In this document: piece after piece, positions 1 to 10,542 of the stretch | Layout: every line of letters begins with the position of its first letter | Position numbering within the stretch: position 1 is the first letter of the stretch | Origin: Ganoderma boninense | Taxonomy: Eukaryota > Basidiomycota > Agaricomycetes > Polyporales > Polyporaceae | DNA length: 64,000 nt | NCBI GenBank assembly: GCA_002900995.3 | Contig: CM035304.1 | Span: 789,498 to 853,497 of the forward strand | Direction: 5' to 3' | Translations under genes and position numbers: made by a program | The notes under the pieces: model-generated | The model's input: only the letters and a program-made list of their open reading frames with translations | Told to the model about the DNA's origin: nothing | The model's database searches: none

Positions 1-1747
1 CACCGGTGGTTATGATAGGGTGAGGAACAACGCAGCAGGCTCCGATGTGCAACTCAACAAGAAAAGAGACCCACTATTTACAATAGATGCTAGGGTTGTT
101 TCACGTTGCGAGACTCGCCCCTTTGCAAGAAGGCTTGTCGCCGGCCTCGGCTCCCGTTGAAACCCCTTACGCTGCCGCTCCGAAGGTCATGCCATCGTCA
201 GGCGAGGAATGGTCCACGCAGGCCTTTTGGGTAGCACAAGTCCTTTTGTGAGACCCAATTCCCCGACGCTCGTTCTACACCCTCCCACACGTGTCCATAT
301 TCTCCCATCAGCGCGCCGACAACGTAACAGCGAATCTGCTTCTGCTTGGTGCTGCGGCAGGAAATGGGCTTTCAGATCGTGCTGCGGTAAAATTCGCGCT
401 TCTTCATTGAATTATATGCTTCTCCAGATACAAGAAGCCGGATGTACGGCGATGTCTTATATTCAGCCGACCGCGCATTCCATCTGACTTCAACGTTCCT
501 CCTCCACCAATGCTGTCCTCCCCAGAGTCCTCCGACCAGCCTACCGGCGTAGGGCTATCCGATTCTGTGTATGCGTCCCGCCGGAGGCGCATGCTCGACA
601 TCGTGAACGCGCTCCACTTGACAGGGTACGTTGCTCGCGTCCTCCCCTCATGCCTCGTCTTCTGAGGTGTCCCGCAATTTCTAGCGTCCAGGTCGACATC
701 GACCTCCCTGTCATCGCCGTCACTGGATCGCAAAGCGCAGGCAAATCCTCCTTGATAGAGGCCATCTCTGGCATCACGCTCCCCCGCGCCAGCGGCACCT
801 GCACGCGGTCCGTACCAGCCATGTCTTCTTTCCCTCCCAGCACATCGCTCATATCATATCACCTTTCAGCTGTCCGACGGAGTGCCGCCTGTCGTACTCC
901 AAACAGAAATGGCAGTGTCTAGTGTCCCTCCACATCCTCACGGACAAGGATGGGAAGCCCCTGGGACATCCCAGGAACGAGCCATTTGGCGACGTGATCT
1001 ACGACAAGGAGGAGGTAGAAGACAGGATCCGACGGGCCCAGCGCGCCATCCTGAACCCCAGCACGGACCCCCGCCGCTTCCTCGACGACGACGATCCCGA
1101 GCTGGTGGGACGCGAGCTTACGTTCTCGACGAACTCGGTCTCGCTGCAGATCAGCGGCGACGATGTGCAGGACTTATCATTCTGCGACTTGCCCGGTATG
1201 AGTTTGATCTTTTGCGCGGATGATCCGAGGAGCGAGCTTGTGCTCACTTCTGTATACTAGGGCTCATCGCCAGCGTCGGCACGGGGGGAAACGAGAGCGA
1301 CATTGACTTGGTCAAGAACTTGGTGTCGATGTACATCTCCAAGCCTAGCTGCATCATCCTCTTAACAGTCGCGTGCGAAAGTAAGTCTCCTTCTTCCAGT
1401 CGAGCTTAGTGTTTTAATGAAGATTGCGCATCGCAGCCGACTTCCAGAACCAAGGCGCACACCAGCTCGCGAAGAAATACGACCCAGAGGGGTCACGGAC
1501 GTTAGGTTCGATCTTCACCGTTGCGTTCACTACTACGTTGTTCGCCCACTCATGATCATTGCTTCAGGCGTGCTCACAAAGCCCGATCGCATTCCTGCCG
1601 GCGAAGAGGGCGGCTGGCTGCGCTACATCCGTAACCAGGACGAGCCGCTCGAGCATGGCTGGTTCAGTGTGAAGCAGCCCGATTCGCGTGCTATCGCCGC
1701 AGGCATTACGTGGGAGGAGGCACGCGAGAAGGAAGCGCGAGTTCTTC
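1..1747 (+). repeat. Inverted duplication, arm A
   Basis: From base 2 to the gap, this segment matches the reverse complement of 43257-44997 with roughly 95 percent identity by eye. The match includes promoter, 5' UTR, introns and exons of a dynamin-like gene. It starts at the window edge, so the true outer boundary may lie outside, although base 1 already differs from the other arm. Confidence 0.9.
510..1747 (+). CDS. Dynamin/Mx-like large GTPase, copy A (5' part, cut by assembly gap)
   Basis: This is the GTPase-domain half of a dynamin-superfamily protein, which binds GTP, self-assembles and remodels membranes or target complexes. Exons read by eye are 510-625, 685-807, 870-1195, 1261-1380, 1437-1505 and 1568-1747. 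The G1 loop GSQSAGKSS lies at about residue 52. It is followed by the dynamin/Mx signature [10 protein letters not shown] and CPTECRL. The G3 motif is DLPG and the G4 motif is TKPD in [10 protein letters not shown]. The ATG at 510 is preceded by a TATA-like element near 460 on the same strand. One extra A near 1732 shifts the frame relative to copy B just before the gap. The middle and effector domains are missing because of the gap. The whole locus is repeated in inverted orientation at 43257-44997. Family assignment is secure; the cellular role is not known. Confidence 0.88.
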
Positions 1748-1847
1748 NNNNNNNNNNNNNNNNNNNNNNNNNNNNNNNNNNNNNNNNNNNNNNNNNNNNN
1801 NNNNNNNNNNNNNNNNNNNNNNNNNNNNNNNNNNNNNNNNNNNNNNN
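1748..1847. other. Assembly gap (100 N)
   Basis: This is a run of exactly 100 N. It separates the truncated dynamin copy A from an unrelated helicase paralogue on the opposite strand, so sequence of unknown length and order is missing here. Confidence 0.99.
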
Positions 1848-2039
1848 CCGGAGTGCGAGCGCCTCGATGGTGCCTCCCTTGGATAGCCGCAGACACACGC
1901 CGAGCACCTTGGTCCCTGTGCCGGTGTTGAGGACGTTGTGGAGCGTGGTACATGATGCCCCCGACTGGATGGGTATGACGGAGACGGTCTCGTCGTACCC
2001 TGGGATGAGGCCTTGTGTGCCGAGGACGGAGAGAGACAT
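1848..2039 (-). CDS. SF1 helicase paralogue, N-terminal fragment (cut by gap)
   Basis: An open frame starts with an ATG at 2039 in a good context (CACCACCATG) and runs into the gap. About 60 nt upstream there is a TATA box, read on the minus strand as CCTTATATACC (2098-2108). The peptide ends with VCLRLSKGGTIEALALR. This aligns with ISFRLTKGGFIEAIAL near residue 60 of the complete helicase that starts at 5700, and both have a GLI motif near the start. It is therefore the first part of a diverged paralogue of that N-terminal domain. Everything after about residue 64 is lost in the gap, so whether a helicase core follows cannot be seen. Confidence 0.6.
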
Positions 2040-2710
2040 GGTGGTGGGGAGTGGCAGGACGGGGAGCCGAGGGTGCCGATATTATCGCTGGGGTGGGGTA
2101 TATAAGGTTCGTTGTTCGCGTTATGTGGTCCACAGCGCTGGGGAATACCACTCCGATGACAGCAACGCAGTGAGAGAAGAAGTCCGATATTTTGCGTCGA
2201 TGCTGGTCCTGGCATCTGATTCCAGCATCAGCATCCCGCCTCCTCACAGCAATTCAGAACGGCGTTCATGATGAGAGACATATGCAGTGGAAGGCAAGTG
2301 ACTCACCTTTTCTGGCCTGAAGCCCCAAGGTGACGGAGGAGGCTGGATCGCTTCTGTTCCTGCGGAGGTCCAGAAAACCGGAGCGTAGGAGCTCGCTTCC
2401 GAGGAGGGCATCAGGAGTAATGGCAGACGACAGTCGGACGGAAGGGATGCGGGTGGATAGTGTTGTGATTCGAACAGGACCGAGGAATCGATCATTATAG
2501 GCCCAGAGGCCCCAAAGCACAAAGTCATCCATCAACCAGATATCTAGCATACGCACACGCACAAGTAGACGAACAGAACGCAAAGCAACCAAGAGACAGG
2601 ATAGCAAGAAAATTGGAGCGAGCCTCACAACGCCGCCACGAGACGCACAAGAATACATGGAAAAGCATACCACAATGAGCGGTGCTCTAGAGCCCTATGA
2701 GAGTTGAACC
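2040..2710. other. Intergenic region between helicase fragment and helicase gene
   Basis: This holds the promoter of the fragment (TATA at 2098-2108). The minus strand also carries an open frame at about 2266-2658 that begins with a hydrophobic stretch. It ends at a possible splice donor (AG/GTGAGTCAC near 2300) and matches nothing I recognise. I do not call it a gene. Confidence 0.4.
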
Positions 2711-5700
2711 TCATCGAGCACGCGGAAGCCGCGCTGTCCCTTCCGCGACCCGCATCGCATCAACCCAAGCCGCGTCGGAGGAAGAGTCTCCACATCGCGA
2801 CCCAGCAGCATGAGCACTCGCAACCAGAGTCCCCCAGTGGTCCGCAAGTTTGCCCAGGAGCGTCTTCTGTGCGGGCCCGCAGAGGAACGCGCGGTTGGTG
2901 ACGACGACCATCCCCGCCTGGCACCGCGTGAGCATGACGTTCATGCGGTTTAGCGACTTGAGGAACCCCGGCGCGGTCGTCCGCACGACCGAGACGATCA
3001 CCAAGGGCGATTCGTGACCTGTTTACAGCATTTGAGATCGCATTCCGAAATTAGATTCAGATCGCCAAACAGAGCCGAGGAAAAGAGGAGGAGGAGGAGG
3101 CAAGGATGAGAAAGAGGGCGCACCCTGGTAGCTGTCGACGTTGTACACGTTCCCGTGCGGCAGGCCCGTAGCCTTGAGCGCAGCGACGAGGGCCGCGCGC
3201 TGCCCGTCGTACGGCGTGATGATGCACACCTTGCGCTCATCCTCGTAGTACCTCCTGACAAGGTTTACGATAGTGTGCACCTCCTCCATGTTCTTTGGAT
3301 GCACGCGGGTTCCAGTGAGTTTGCTGCAGGATGGCTTCGGTGGTGGGATCAAGGACAGTGGCGCACCTTCCAACTCGACCCGGCGGGAGCTTCAGCCCCT
3401 TTCCGGACATCGACGAACTTTACGCAGGTGGACGCCGTGATTGCGTGGGAGGATTTGAGCCGTGAGTCGTAGACGTGCTTGGATATGAAGTCACCAAGCG
3501 GCACCGGCATCCGGTCTGCAAACATGTGAGCCGAGGGAGGGAGAGGGTAGGATACCGTGGGCTTACATTGGGTGTCGAGGAAGTACGCCGACGCGCGGAA
3601 CTGCGCGAAGTCGAATATCGTCTTCATCTTCGGGGCAGTCTCCTTCCCGTACGGCGGCACTTCCAAAGAAGGAAGATGAGTGGCTGTCTAGAGTTGTCCA
3701 CGGAGCAGACGTACGCTGATTCGGGTCGCCGAACATGCACACCTTGCGGAGATGTTTCGCGAACCTGTGGAAGACGTGCTGTTGTACATACAACGTAATT
3801 CCATGTTAGAGGATGTGCAACAGGATCCAAGTGGCGCACGCACCATGAACTCGAAGGTGTCGATTTGAGACGCCTCGTCGACAATCAGCCGCTCGACAGG
3901 GACGAGCTCAAACACACGCTTCATAGCGTTAGACGAACTCGACAGCATAGAGAGCGTGCACAGGACGATCATCTGCTTGCCGAACAGAGCGTCGAGATCC
4001 GTGTTTTTGTGGGCTAGCTTGTCCGACTGGATAAGGTGGTCAGAAATGTCGATGTAGTGGTGCTCATGCCTGCGAGGCCCGATCAGAGAGGAGACACGGG
4101 TATTGCTTGGGTCATGATGACCAAGACATGAGCGAGCAGACTGACCACTCGTAGTAAAAGTCCTTCGAGACGATGATCTTGAAATCGATGTTGCGCTTCA
4201 CGAGGCTCTCCGCGATGTTCTTGACGCCGACGTTGGAGTGGGCGACAACCCATGCTCGGCATTTAGTTCTCGCCAGGTGGTCGAGTCCCACGGCGATTGT
4301 GCTCGTCTTTCCTGTCCCGGGAGGTCCTGGATGGAGCAAACCGACCGGTATTATCATCGGTGTCAGCCGGACTCACTATCTGGGCAGAAACAGCATACAC
4401 ACCGTGTATATTGACGAGCGACGCCGTTTGTCCAACCATCGCCTTCACGACTGCCTGTTGGGACCGGTTCAGCTTCTGGAACAACGGCGACGTGATCTGC
4501 ACGTCCTCCTCCGGTACCGCTTTCGTCGTCCTCTTCTTCTGGTGTCCACTTTGTCCCTTGTTCGCAGGGGGGAACCACAGCATCTTCACGAACGGCGACT
4601 CGTCCATCGCATCCACGCCCTGGAGGACGCATCGTACGAAGCAGTCGCGCGCAAGCTCGGCACTCGTAGGATCCTCGCGCCCGACCACGCACACCTTCTC
4701 CACCTTGTCCGGGAGCTTGCCCTTGCCGATGAACTGGAGGGTCGTTTCCTTCCCCTCCATCCCCGTCGCGCGCGCCTTGACTTTCCCTCCATTGATGTGC
4801 ACAACCGTCTGCGTGGGGAGGGGTGGTGGGGAGCAGTGGGTAAATGTGTCAGGGGATGCGGGAAGACCGGGCCGCAAACGCACCTGTCCGCTCTTGCGGA
4901 CCTTGCTCTTGAAGCGGGCGTTGCGCAGCGCGACGCTTGACTTGTCCTTCACTTCTATTGTGTCGAAGTCGTTCTCCATGCGTGTCGGCCGGTCCGCGTC
5001 GAGCAGCTCGACGTTGAGCACGAGCTGCGAGAGACACGCGAGCTGGGGCCCCATCAGGTTGCGCGTGTCGACCTTGCGCTCGTGCTGGATCTCTCGGGAA
5101 CATTCGCCGGCGATGCTGCGGTAATCCATACCTATCAGAACGCACATACACATGGGGAAAGCATGGGGAAATGCACCAAGCTGAGAGCCAGGCGCGCAGG
5201 CAGAGGTCCTTATTGGTGCTGCGGTAGAACAGCGCGCATATACTTTGGCTGTAGACTGGATGTGGTAGAAAATTCCGTGCGAGCGCGACGGCGGGGTGCA
5301 GTCTTTGGCTTCCTGGGTTGGGCTCGGGTGCGAGGGCGGTCAGGTCGACGCCGCGGGTGTGCACGCCGAATTGGCGGTGGAGGAGGAGGGCGGCGCGAGC
5401 CATGTCGAATGCGACGAAGAGGCACCTCGGGTGGTTGAGCACAGACGCGAGGTCGTTGTGAGATGCATCCTTGGTGACGGTGATCTGGAAGACAGCAGTG
5501 TCGGTGGCGAGGGCGATGGCCTCAATGAACCCGCCCTTAGTCAGTCGGAACGAGATGGCGACCAGAATGGGGTCGCTATGGCTAGTGTGTGGTGAGAGCC
5601 CGAGGCGATCGAGGAGAGCGAGGCAAGAGTCGGCCTTGAACCGCTGGAAAGGCACATCGGTGATGAGTCCAGGTACGACGTTCTGGACAAACGTCGGCAT
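2711..5700 (-). CDS. SF1 helicase, NAM7/UPF1-like, with N-terminal nuclease-like domain
   Basis: This is a complete superfamily 1 RNA/DNA helicase gene with about nine introns. The start is the ATG at 5700, just after a (CAC)n run, and the stop TGA is at 2711-2713. Exons can be joined without breaking frame, for example 5700-5177, 5115-4884, 4808-4403 and 4326 onward. Motif I is GPPGTGKTS, motif II is VDEASQ, motif III is GDPNQLPPYG and motif IV is YRMP. Motif V lies in VYNVDSYQG and motif VI in NRMNVMLTRC, the order of UPF1/SEN1/NAM7 enzymes. The first 130 residues contain VAISFRLTKGGFIEAIAL and LFVAFDMARAALLL. These resemble DEDD-type 3'-5' exonuclease folds, but that reading is weak. It probably unwinds RNA or RNA-DNA hybrids; the substrate is unknown. 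An N-terminal paralogue lies next door at 1848-2039. Confidence 0.85.
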
Positions 5701-5701
5701 C

Positions 5702-5724
5702 GTGGTGGTGGTGGTGGTGGTGGG
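5702..5724. repeat. Trinucleotide microsatellite (CAC/GTG)n
   Basis: About seven GTG units on the plus strand (CAC on the minus strand) sit directly upstream of the helicase ATG. They would lie in its 5' leader. Confidence 0.8.
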
Positions 5725-6344
5725 AGACAAGGGGGCAGGGCCACCAGGCCATTATACCTTCCTGTAACTTAAATCGAACCATGGAGTCATACCTCGCGCA
5801 TGCTGTGTGAGCAACAGGCACAAAGGCGTTCTGCTGGTGCGACGCTAGCGTCTCCGACAAAACCAGCGGCTTGCCTAGGAAAAGAACTCGCCTTGGAGAA
5901 GAAAAGATAACGTACGGTTGTGATTTGTACTGCTATCAAGGATCCGCCTTTCCACTCCGAGACACTGGGCCGCCTCGTGGAGCAGATAAACAGGCGTCGG
6001 AAGCAGCAAGCAGAACCTTCATCGTCACCACTCATGTAGCCGATTTCGAGCACGAAGGGTCCTATCCAGCTTGGTAGCATTGCGGAAACACACCCAGAGA
6101 TGTTGCGCAAGACATATAGCGTAGCATACACACAGAAAAAGCCTCGAAGGGAATCACGGAGCAGAGGAGTCCCGCTCAACGCAGATGGTGGGCAGACGCA
6201 AGGGGCAGTGGACAGAAAAGCGCCCAAAGACTCGTTGTCAAAACCAATAAATACTGAAAGATAACTCCGATTTATAGACCTATCAGCCATTGCCGTGATG
6301 GCGCCGGGAAAGAAAGTCAATTTGCAGCGCGACGCAGCTCGGGA

Positions 6345-7952
6345 ATGGCGTCCTCCTCCTCTTCCCACCTCCCGTCCTCCGTCTTCAACCCTCGCCGCCA
6401 TGTTGGCGTACACGCAGAGCATGTCTCCAACGTCTCAAACACCGAATTCCCTGGTCACTACCCTGGAGAGGACCACGGCTGGAGTCTTGCAAAATTCAAG
6501 GAGGTACGCGGTCCCCGACGTTCTGTGCCAATTGGTTTATGACGGGATGCCTTTCAACAGAACTTGAAAGTGTCGGTGAAGAGACTATCACAACGTTCCG
6601 TGGAGTTTGACCTGGTCGGGGTGGATGCGTCGATTGCGAACGCGTTCCGTCGGATAATGATCGCGGAGGTGAGCTATCGTTCAAGTTCGAGTTCATAGCG
6701 CGTTTTGTATGCGACAAGAGTGTTAGCGTCGAAGCAGAGCGCCGTTCGTTGGGGTGGAGAGCCATATGCGCGAGAATCTCCCCGCGCCGACGTGCACGAT
6801 GCTCTCTTCGACTTCGCCGAATCCGCCTTACCCTCTACTCCCCACCCTCCCCGCTGATCCCTACTTAGGTCCCAACAATCGCAATAGAAGACGTCTTCAT
6901 CTTCAACAACACCTCCGTGATACAAGACGAAATTCTCTCGCACCGGTTAGGTCTCGTCCCCTTGAACGTCGACCCCCGGTTATTCGAGTTTCGGCCTCCC
7001 GGAGGCCTCCCCACAGACCGAAATACGCTTGTGTTCAAGTACATCGTTCTTCCCGCTTCGTGCCCCCACCCTGTTCTCTGATACCGACCTTTGTTAGGCT
7101 CAACGTAAAGTGCGAACGAGTAAAAAAGGCCACAAAAGAGGCCCCCCAAATCATCAACCAGGTCGTCACTACCGCGGACCTCGTCTGGGAGCCTCAGGGA
7201 GAGCAGGACACCGTCTTCGCCGTGAACCCGCCAGCAGCGACGAACAAGGACATCGTCCTCGCGAAGCTCGCCCCGGAGCAGGTCATCGAGATGGAGCTGC
7301 ACGCGGTCAAGGGCCTCGCGAAGGAGCACGCGAAGTGGAGTGCCGTCGGTGAGTCCCCCCTGCACCAACCCATCGCGCCCCTCGCCCTTCACGAACTAAT
7401 CTGCGCGCGCGTGCGCCTTCTCCTCCTCCCTGCATCCCCTCCTTTGCAGCAACGGCGTCGTACCGCCTGCACCCGCTCGTCGTCCTGAACCCCGCGAAGC
7501 CCGTCCCGCCCGAGCACGCGGAGAAGTTCGCGCGGTGCTTCAGCCCGGGCGTCGTGGCGCTCGGGCCGCACGGCGCGGTGTCGATCGACGAGCGCAGCCT
7601 GCGCCGCGAGACGATGTCGCGCGAGGTCCTCCGCCACAAGGAGTTCGACGGCTGTGTCGAGCTCAAGCGCGTCCGCGACTGGTTCATCTGTGCGTCATTC
7701 TCTTTCCTCTTTCTATTCGGCTGGTGTCAGGGCGGTGCTGATGATGCGCATACACATACAGTCAGCGTGGAGAGCGAGGGGCCGTACACGCCCGAGTCGA
7801 TCCTCCCCGAGGCGATCAAGGTCATGCGCGGCAAGATCGCGTCCATTCGCGCTGCGGCGGAGGCGCTCCTTGCGGACTCGGAGGACTTGGGAAGTGCGGC
7901 CGCTGCAGGTGGTCCGGACGTGGATGGCGACGTTGAGATGGGCGGAGAGTAG
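6345..7952 (+). CDS. RPC40: RNA polymerases I and III subunit RPAC1 (AC40)
   Basis: This subunit forms the alpha-like assembly platform with AC19 in nuclear RNA polymerases I and III. The ATG at 6345 begins a protein with the family hallmarks [15 protein letters not shown] and then [21 protein letters not shown]. The next exon gives [31 protein letters not shown] and the D-E-R-D insertion region. The C-terminal part includes [12 protein letters not shown] and the DWFIFSVES segment. Introns begin at 6504, 6669 (200 nt) and in the 3' half, and all keep frame. The stop is at 7950-7952 after a short acidic tail. It is a single-copy essential gene, so it is a good anchor for synteny. No lesion is seen. 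Confidence 0.95.
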
Positions 7953-8311
7953 TGTAGGTGGGCGGTGGGTGCGTGCTACTGTGTGCTTAGTACCGGCGTG
8001 CTTCTACTGTTGTAGGCTGAATGTTATTGCTATGCTTCGTTCTGCGTTCCGGACCTGGTCTGGTCGTCGGCCACGTGTGGAGGGTCTCGTGGAGAAAGAT
8101 CGTGGTATCCTTACCGCCCGTGGCATGGAAATTCACACTGGCCTGCGTCAACTTTCACACAACCAACGTCGAGCTCGAGACAGGTCCGTGGCATCATTGA
8201 CCATGTTTCTGCCCATAACATGAACTAGAACTCTGTATATTTCAGCTCCCCGTCGCCCGCCCTTGCGCTAAGATACCGATACCAAGCTCGAGCCCATCCA
8301 TCATCTCGACG

Positions 8312-9837
8312 ATGCCCGACCGCGCAAACTCACTCAGTGCTCTGCTCGTCGCGTGGTCATCGCTCCACAAGCTTATGAATGCAGCAAATCTGGAAATACC
8401 GATGGCACAGTCTGGAGCGAGACGTTCTCCTAATCTCGAGAGAGACCTCCTCACGTTCCTGGCAGCAGTATATAACTTCCATCCCGACAGCGGCGGGATG
8501 GCGATCGCTGTGGCGCGAGCTGACAGACCCTCTGCGCATACAACACTCTATGTCACCACAGGCTGTTCATCGACCCCCGCACTCCAAAATGCTTTTGCTC
8601 GGTTTGTACACGACCTCTGCACTGCATATCGTGATCACAGAGACCACGCTGCGGGTGCGTGCGCAGACGATGTGGTGTTGGCGGTATATCGATTCGCATA
8701 CCCCTTCCTACGCGAGTACCTGTGGGACGACTCGGATATGCAGAAGATTTCGGGTGCCCTCAGAACAGAACCCGCTCGTTCAACTGTTCAGAAGGCCCTG
8801 AAGAAGCTCAAGGAAGCCACGAAGGATGCCGGCGAGCAGGACATCGCCCCAGCGGTGCTGAAGAACATGCATGAGCTGTGTGGCACCATCCACGCCTCGG
8901 TATCTGGCGTCCGAGATATTGAGCGCGGTGCGTCCTTGATATTTTCCCGCACTCCCGCTGCTGTATCTCGCGTCCACTGAGAGAGGCGTCATTTAGGATC
9001 TACTGCCGACTTTCTCTTGACTGAGATCACCGGCCCATTCGTTATTCTCACCTACTCCAGGTTCACGCCCTTCGTGTCCGGCGCATGCCTCTCTGACAAC
9101 GACATCGGCTCTCTCATGGCCCCGTCGCACGAGTGGTCTATTCGTTGGATTGGTCCCGTTGTGTCGCCTGCGGCCTTCGAGGCCAAACTATCGCCGTCCG
9201 CGATCGCCGCTTCGCTCGAGGATTAGTACTCTCGGGCTTCACGGTTCCTTCCGTGGAAGCTCGTCGTCGAGAAGATAATGGCGTGCTGTCCGGATGAACT
9301 AACGAAGACAGGAATGAGGTATACCACCCGAGCCGCCGACTATTCAGCTTCACAGCTCGAGCCTGAGCCCGGACCCGCGGAGACCGTGACCATCCACTGC
9401 GAGATCACGCTGCTGCTGTGGCTCATGCAGCACCGCGTTCCGATCGACAAGCACATCGGGTGTTCCGGCGCCCCGTGCTGGCTGTGCGTGCAGTTCGTCA
9501 AAGCCCTGGGCACGACAGAGCCCGACAGCGGATATGCGGGCGTCGCGCTCTCGGACCTCTTGGAATCTAACAGACGAGTCAAGGTGCCGTGGATGCTCCC
9601 CGCCGACGCGCCCGACGCGGCCGTCGAGGCGCTGCGAGACGCTATGATCACGCAGTTCCGCCGGGACACGCTCGAGTACGTTATCCGCAGGTACGACCAT
9701 GGTGGAGGTGACATTGGACTCGGGCGGTCTGATGCTGAGTTGTGAGTGGAGCTGTGTCGCTCGCTGTCCGATTCATTCGACTTCAGTCTGACTACTCATC
9801 TCATAGCCTCTTCAACAACCGGCCGCTGGGACGCTGA
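8312..9837 (+). pseudogene. OTT_1508-like deaminase family gene, copy 1 (in-frame stop)
   Basis: This belongs to the cytidine-deaminase superfamily clade called OTT_1508-like. It is recognised by HCEITLLLWLMQHRVP, with H-x-E zinc and catalytic positions, followed by IDKHIGCSGAPCWLC with the zinc-binding C-x2-C. The ATG is at 8312. A first intron begins at GTGCGTCC after DIERG, and the terminal intron begins at 9742 (GTGAGT). The last micro-exon is 9807-9837. Compared with copy 2 it has one extra codon and a TAG (LED-stop-YSR instead of LEEYSR) at about 9223-9225. That stop precedes the catalytic motifs and would remove them. The rest is intact, which suggests a recent lesion or a sequence error. 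Copy 2 follows directly in the same orientation. The substrate is unknown. Confidence 0.75.
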
Positions 9838-9876
9838 GTCATAGTGGACCATGCACTCCTGTTGCTGGAGGTTCAA

Positions 9877-10190
9877 CTATAGCCTGAGAAGTACTTGAAG
9901 TCGGGAGTGAATGGCGGGTGACGACGTGGGGTGGGCCTCCTGCCCGTCATTGCACCACTGCCGTTGCTTGTAGGGAAGGGGAATTTCTGTGTCTGGGGAT
10001 CGTAGAACGCGAGGGGACGGGGTACCGAGCGTGTCGGCGTTGTCTCTTAGTATTTGTTGCGAGCATGGCTTGAGGGCTGGGAAACTCCCGTTCAACTTGC
10101 ATGGCGCAATGATCCGGCACGTGGGCGACCTTGATAGCGATTGTGTCTGAGGGCAGGCCGAAACAGTCGCGAAACAGCCCGCGCCGATTC
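9877..10190 (-). pseudogene. Decayed DUF3669 gene fragment
   Basis: This minus-strand segment matches 13130-13322 of the DUF3669 gene, sharing for example the blocks GGATCGTAGAA, GCGAGGGG and CGGGGTACC. Its frame is broken, with stops and shifts around 10050. Beyond the part matched by the other copy, it encodes IAIKVAHVPDHCAMQVEREF. This appears to correspond to the portion of the DUF3669 gene hidden in the 13323-13422 gap. It lies convergent to deaminase copy 1, as the larger DUF3669 gene does to copy 2. Confidence 0.65.
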
Positions 10191-10542
10191 GGGTGGCGGT
10201 GGTAGGGTCCTGTGGGCCCTCACTGGGCCCTCACAGTCTCTGTCAATGGAATCGCCGTAGTAGAGAGCACGACTCGGAGAGCACCTGCACAGCTCTGGGC
10301 CGGGCGACTACTTAATTCTTGACCGTGAGTATATCACTGTGCTAGAATAATTGAACACTGTCCGAGTCGCGGTGACTGGGCCATCTCAATTGCACCCACC
10401 CGATATCGAAGCATAATACTGCCCCCATCACAGGTTTGTGACTCGTTGATAGCTCATGCACCCACAATACTAGCTGATGCTCTCTCTCGCCCCCGAGCAG
10501 TGATATTCACCTAGCTCGCCGAGCCCATGCATCATCTCGAAA
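10191..10542. other. Spacer and promoter of deaminase copy 2
   Basis: No gene is seen. The last 20 nt before the start resemble the leader of copy 1 (a CATCATCTCGA element directly upstream of the ATG in both), so the duplicated unit includes promoter-proximal DNA. Confidence 0.4.

Noticed and set aside
1564..2247. Long frames on both strands spanning the first gap
   Set aside because: They are continuous only because the N run is a placeholder. The left side is dynamin exon on the plus strand and the right side helicase N-terminus on the minus strand.
2700..2735. A GGTTCAAC element near a possible T-arm, suggesting a tRNA
   Set aside because: The loop would be 8 nt, no acceptor or anticodon stems can be formed, and the sequence overlaps the helicase stop codon.
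9120..9226. A cryptic intron (GTGTCGCC to GATTAG) that would remove the stop in deaminase copy 1
   Set aside because: It would also delete a segment (AFEAKLSPSAIAASLE) that is conserved in copy 2.
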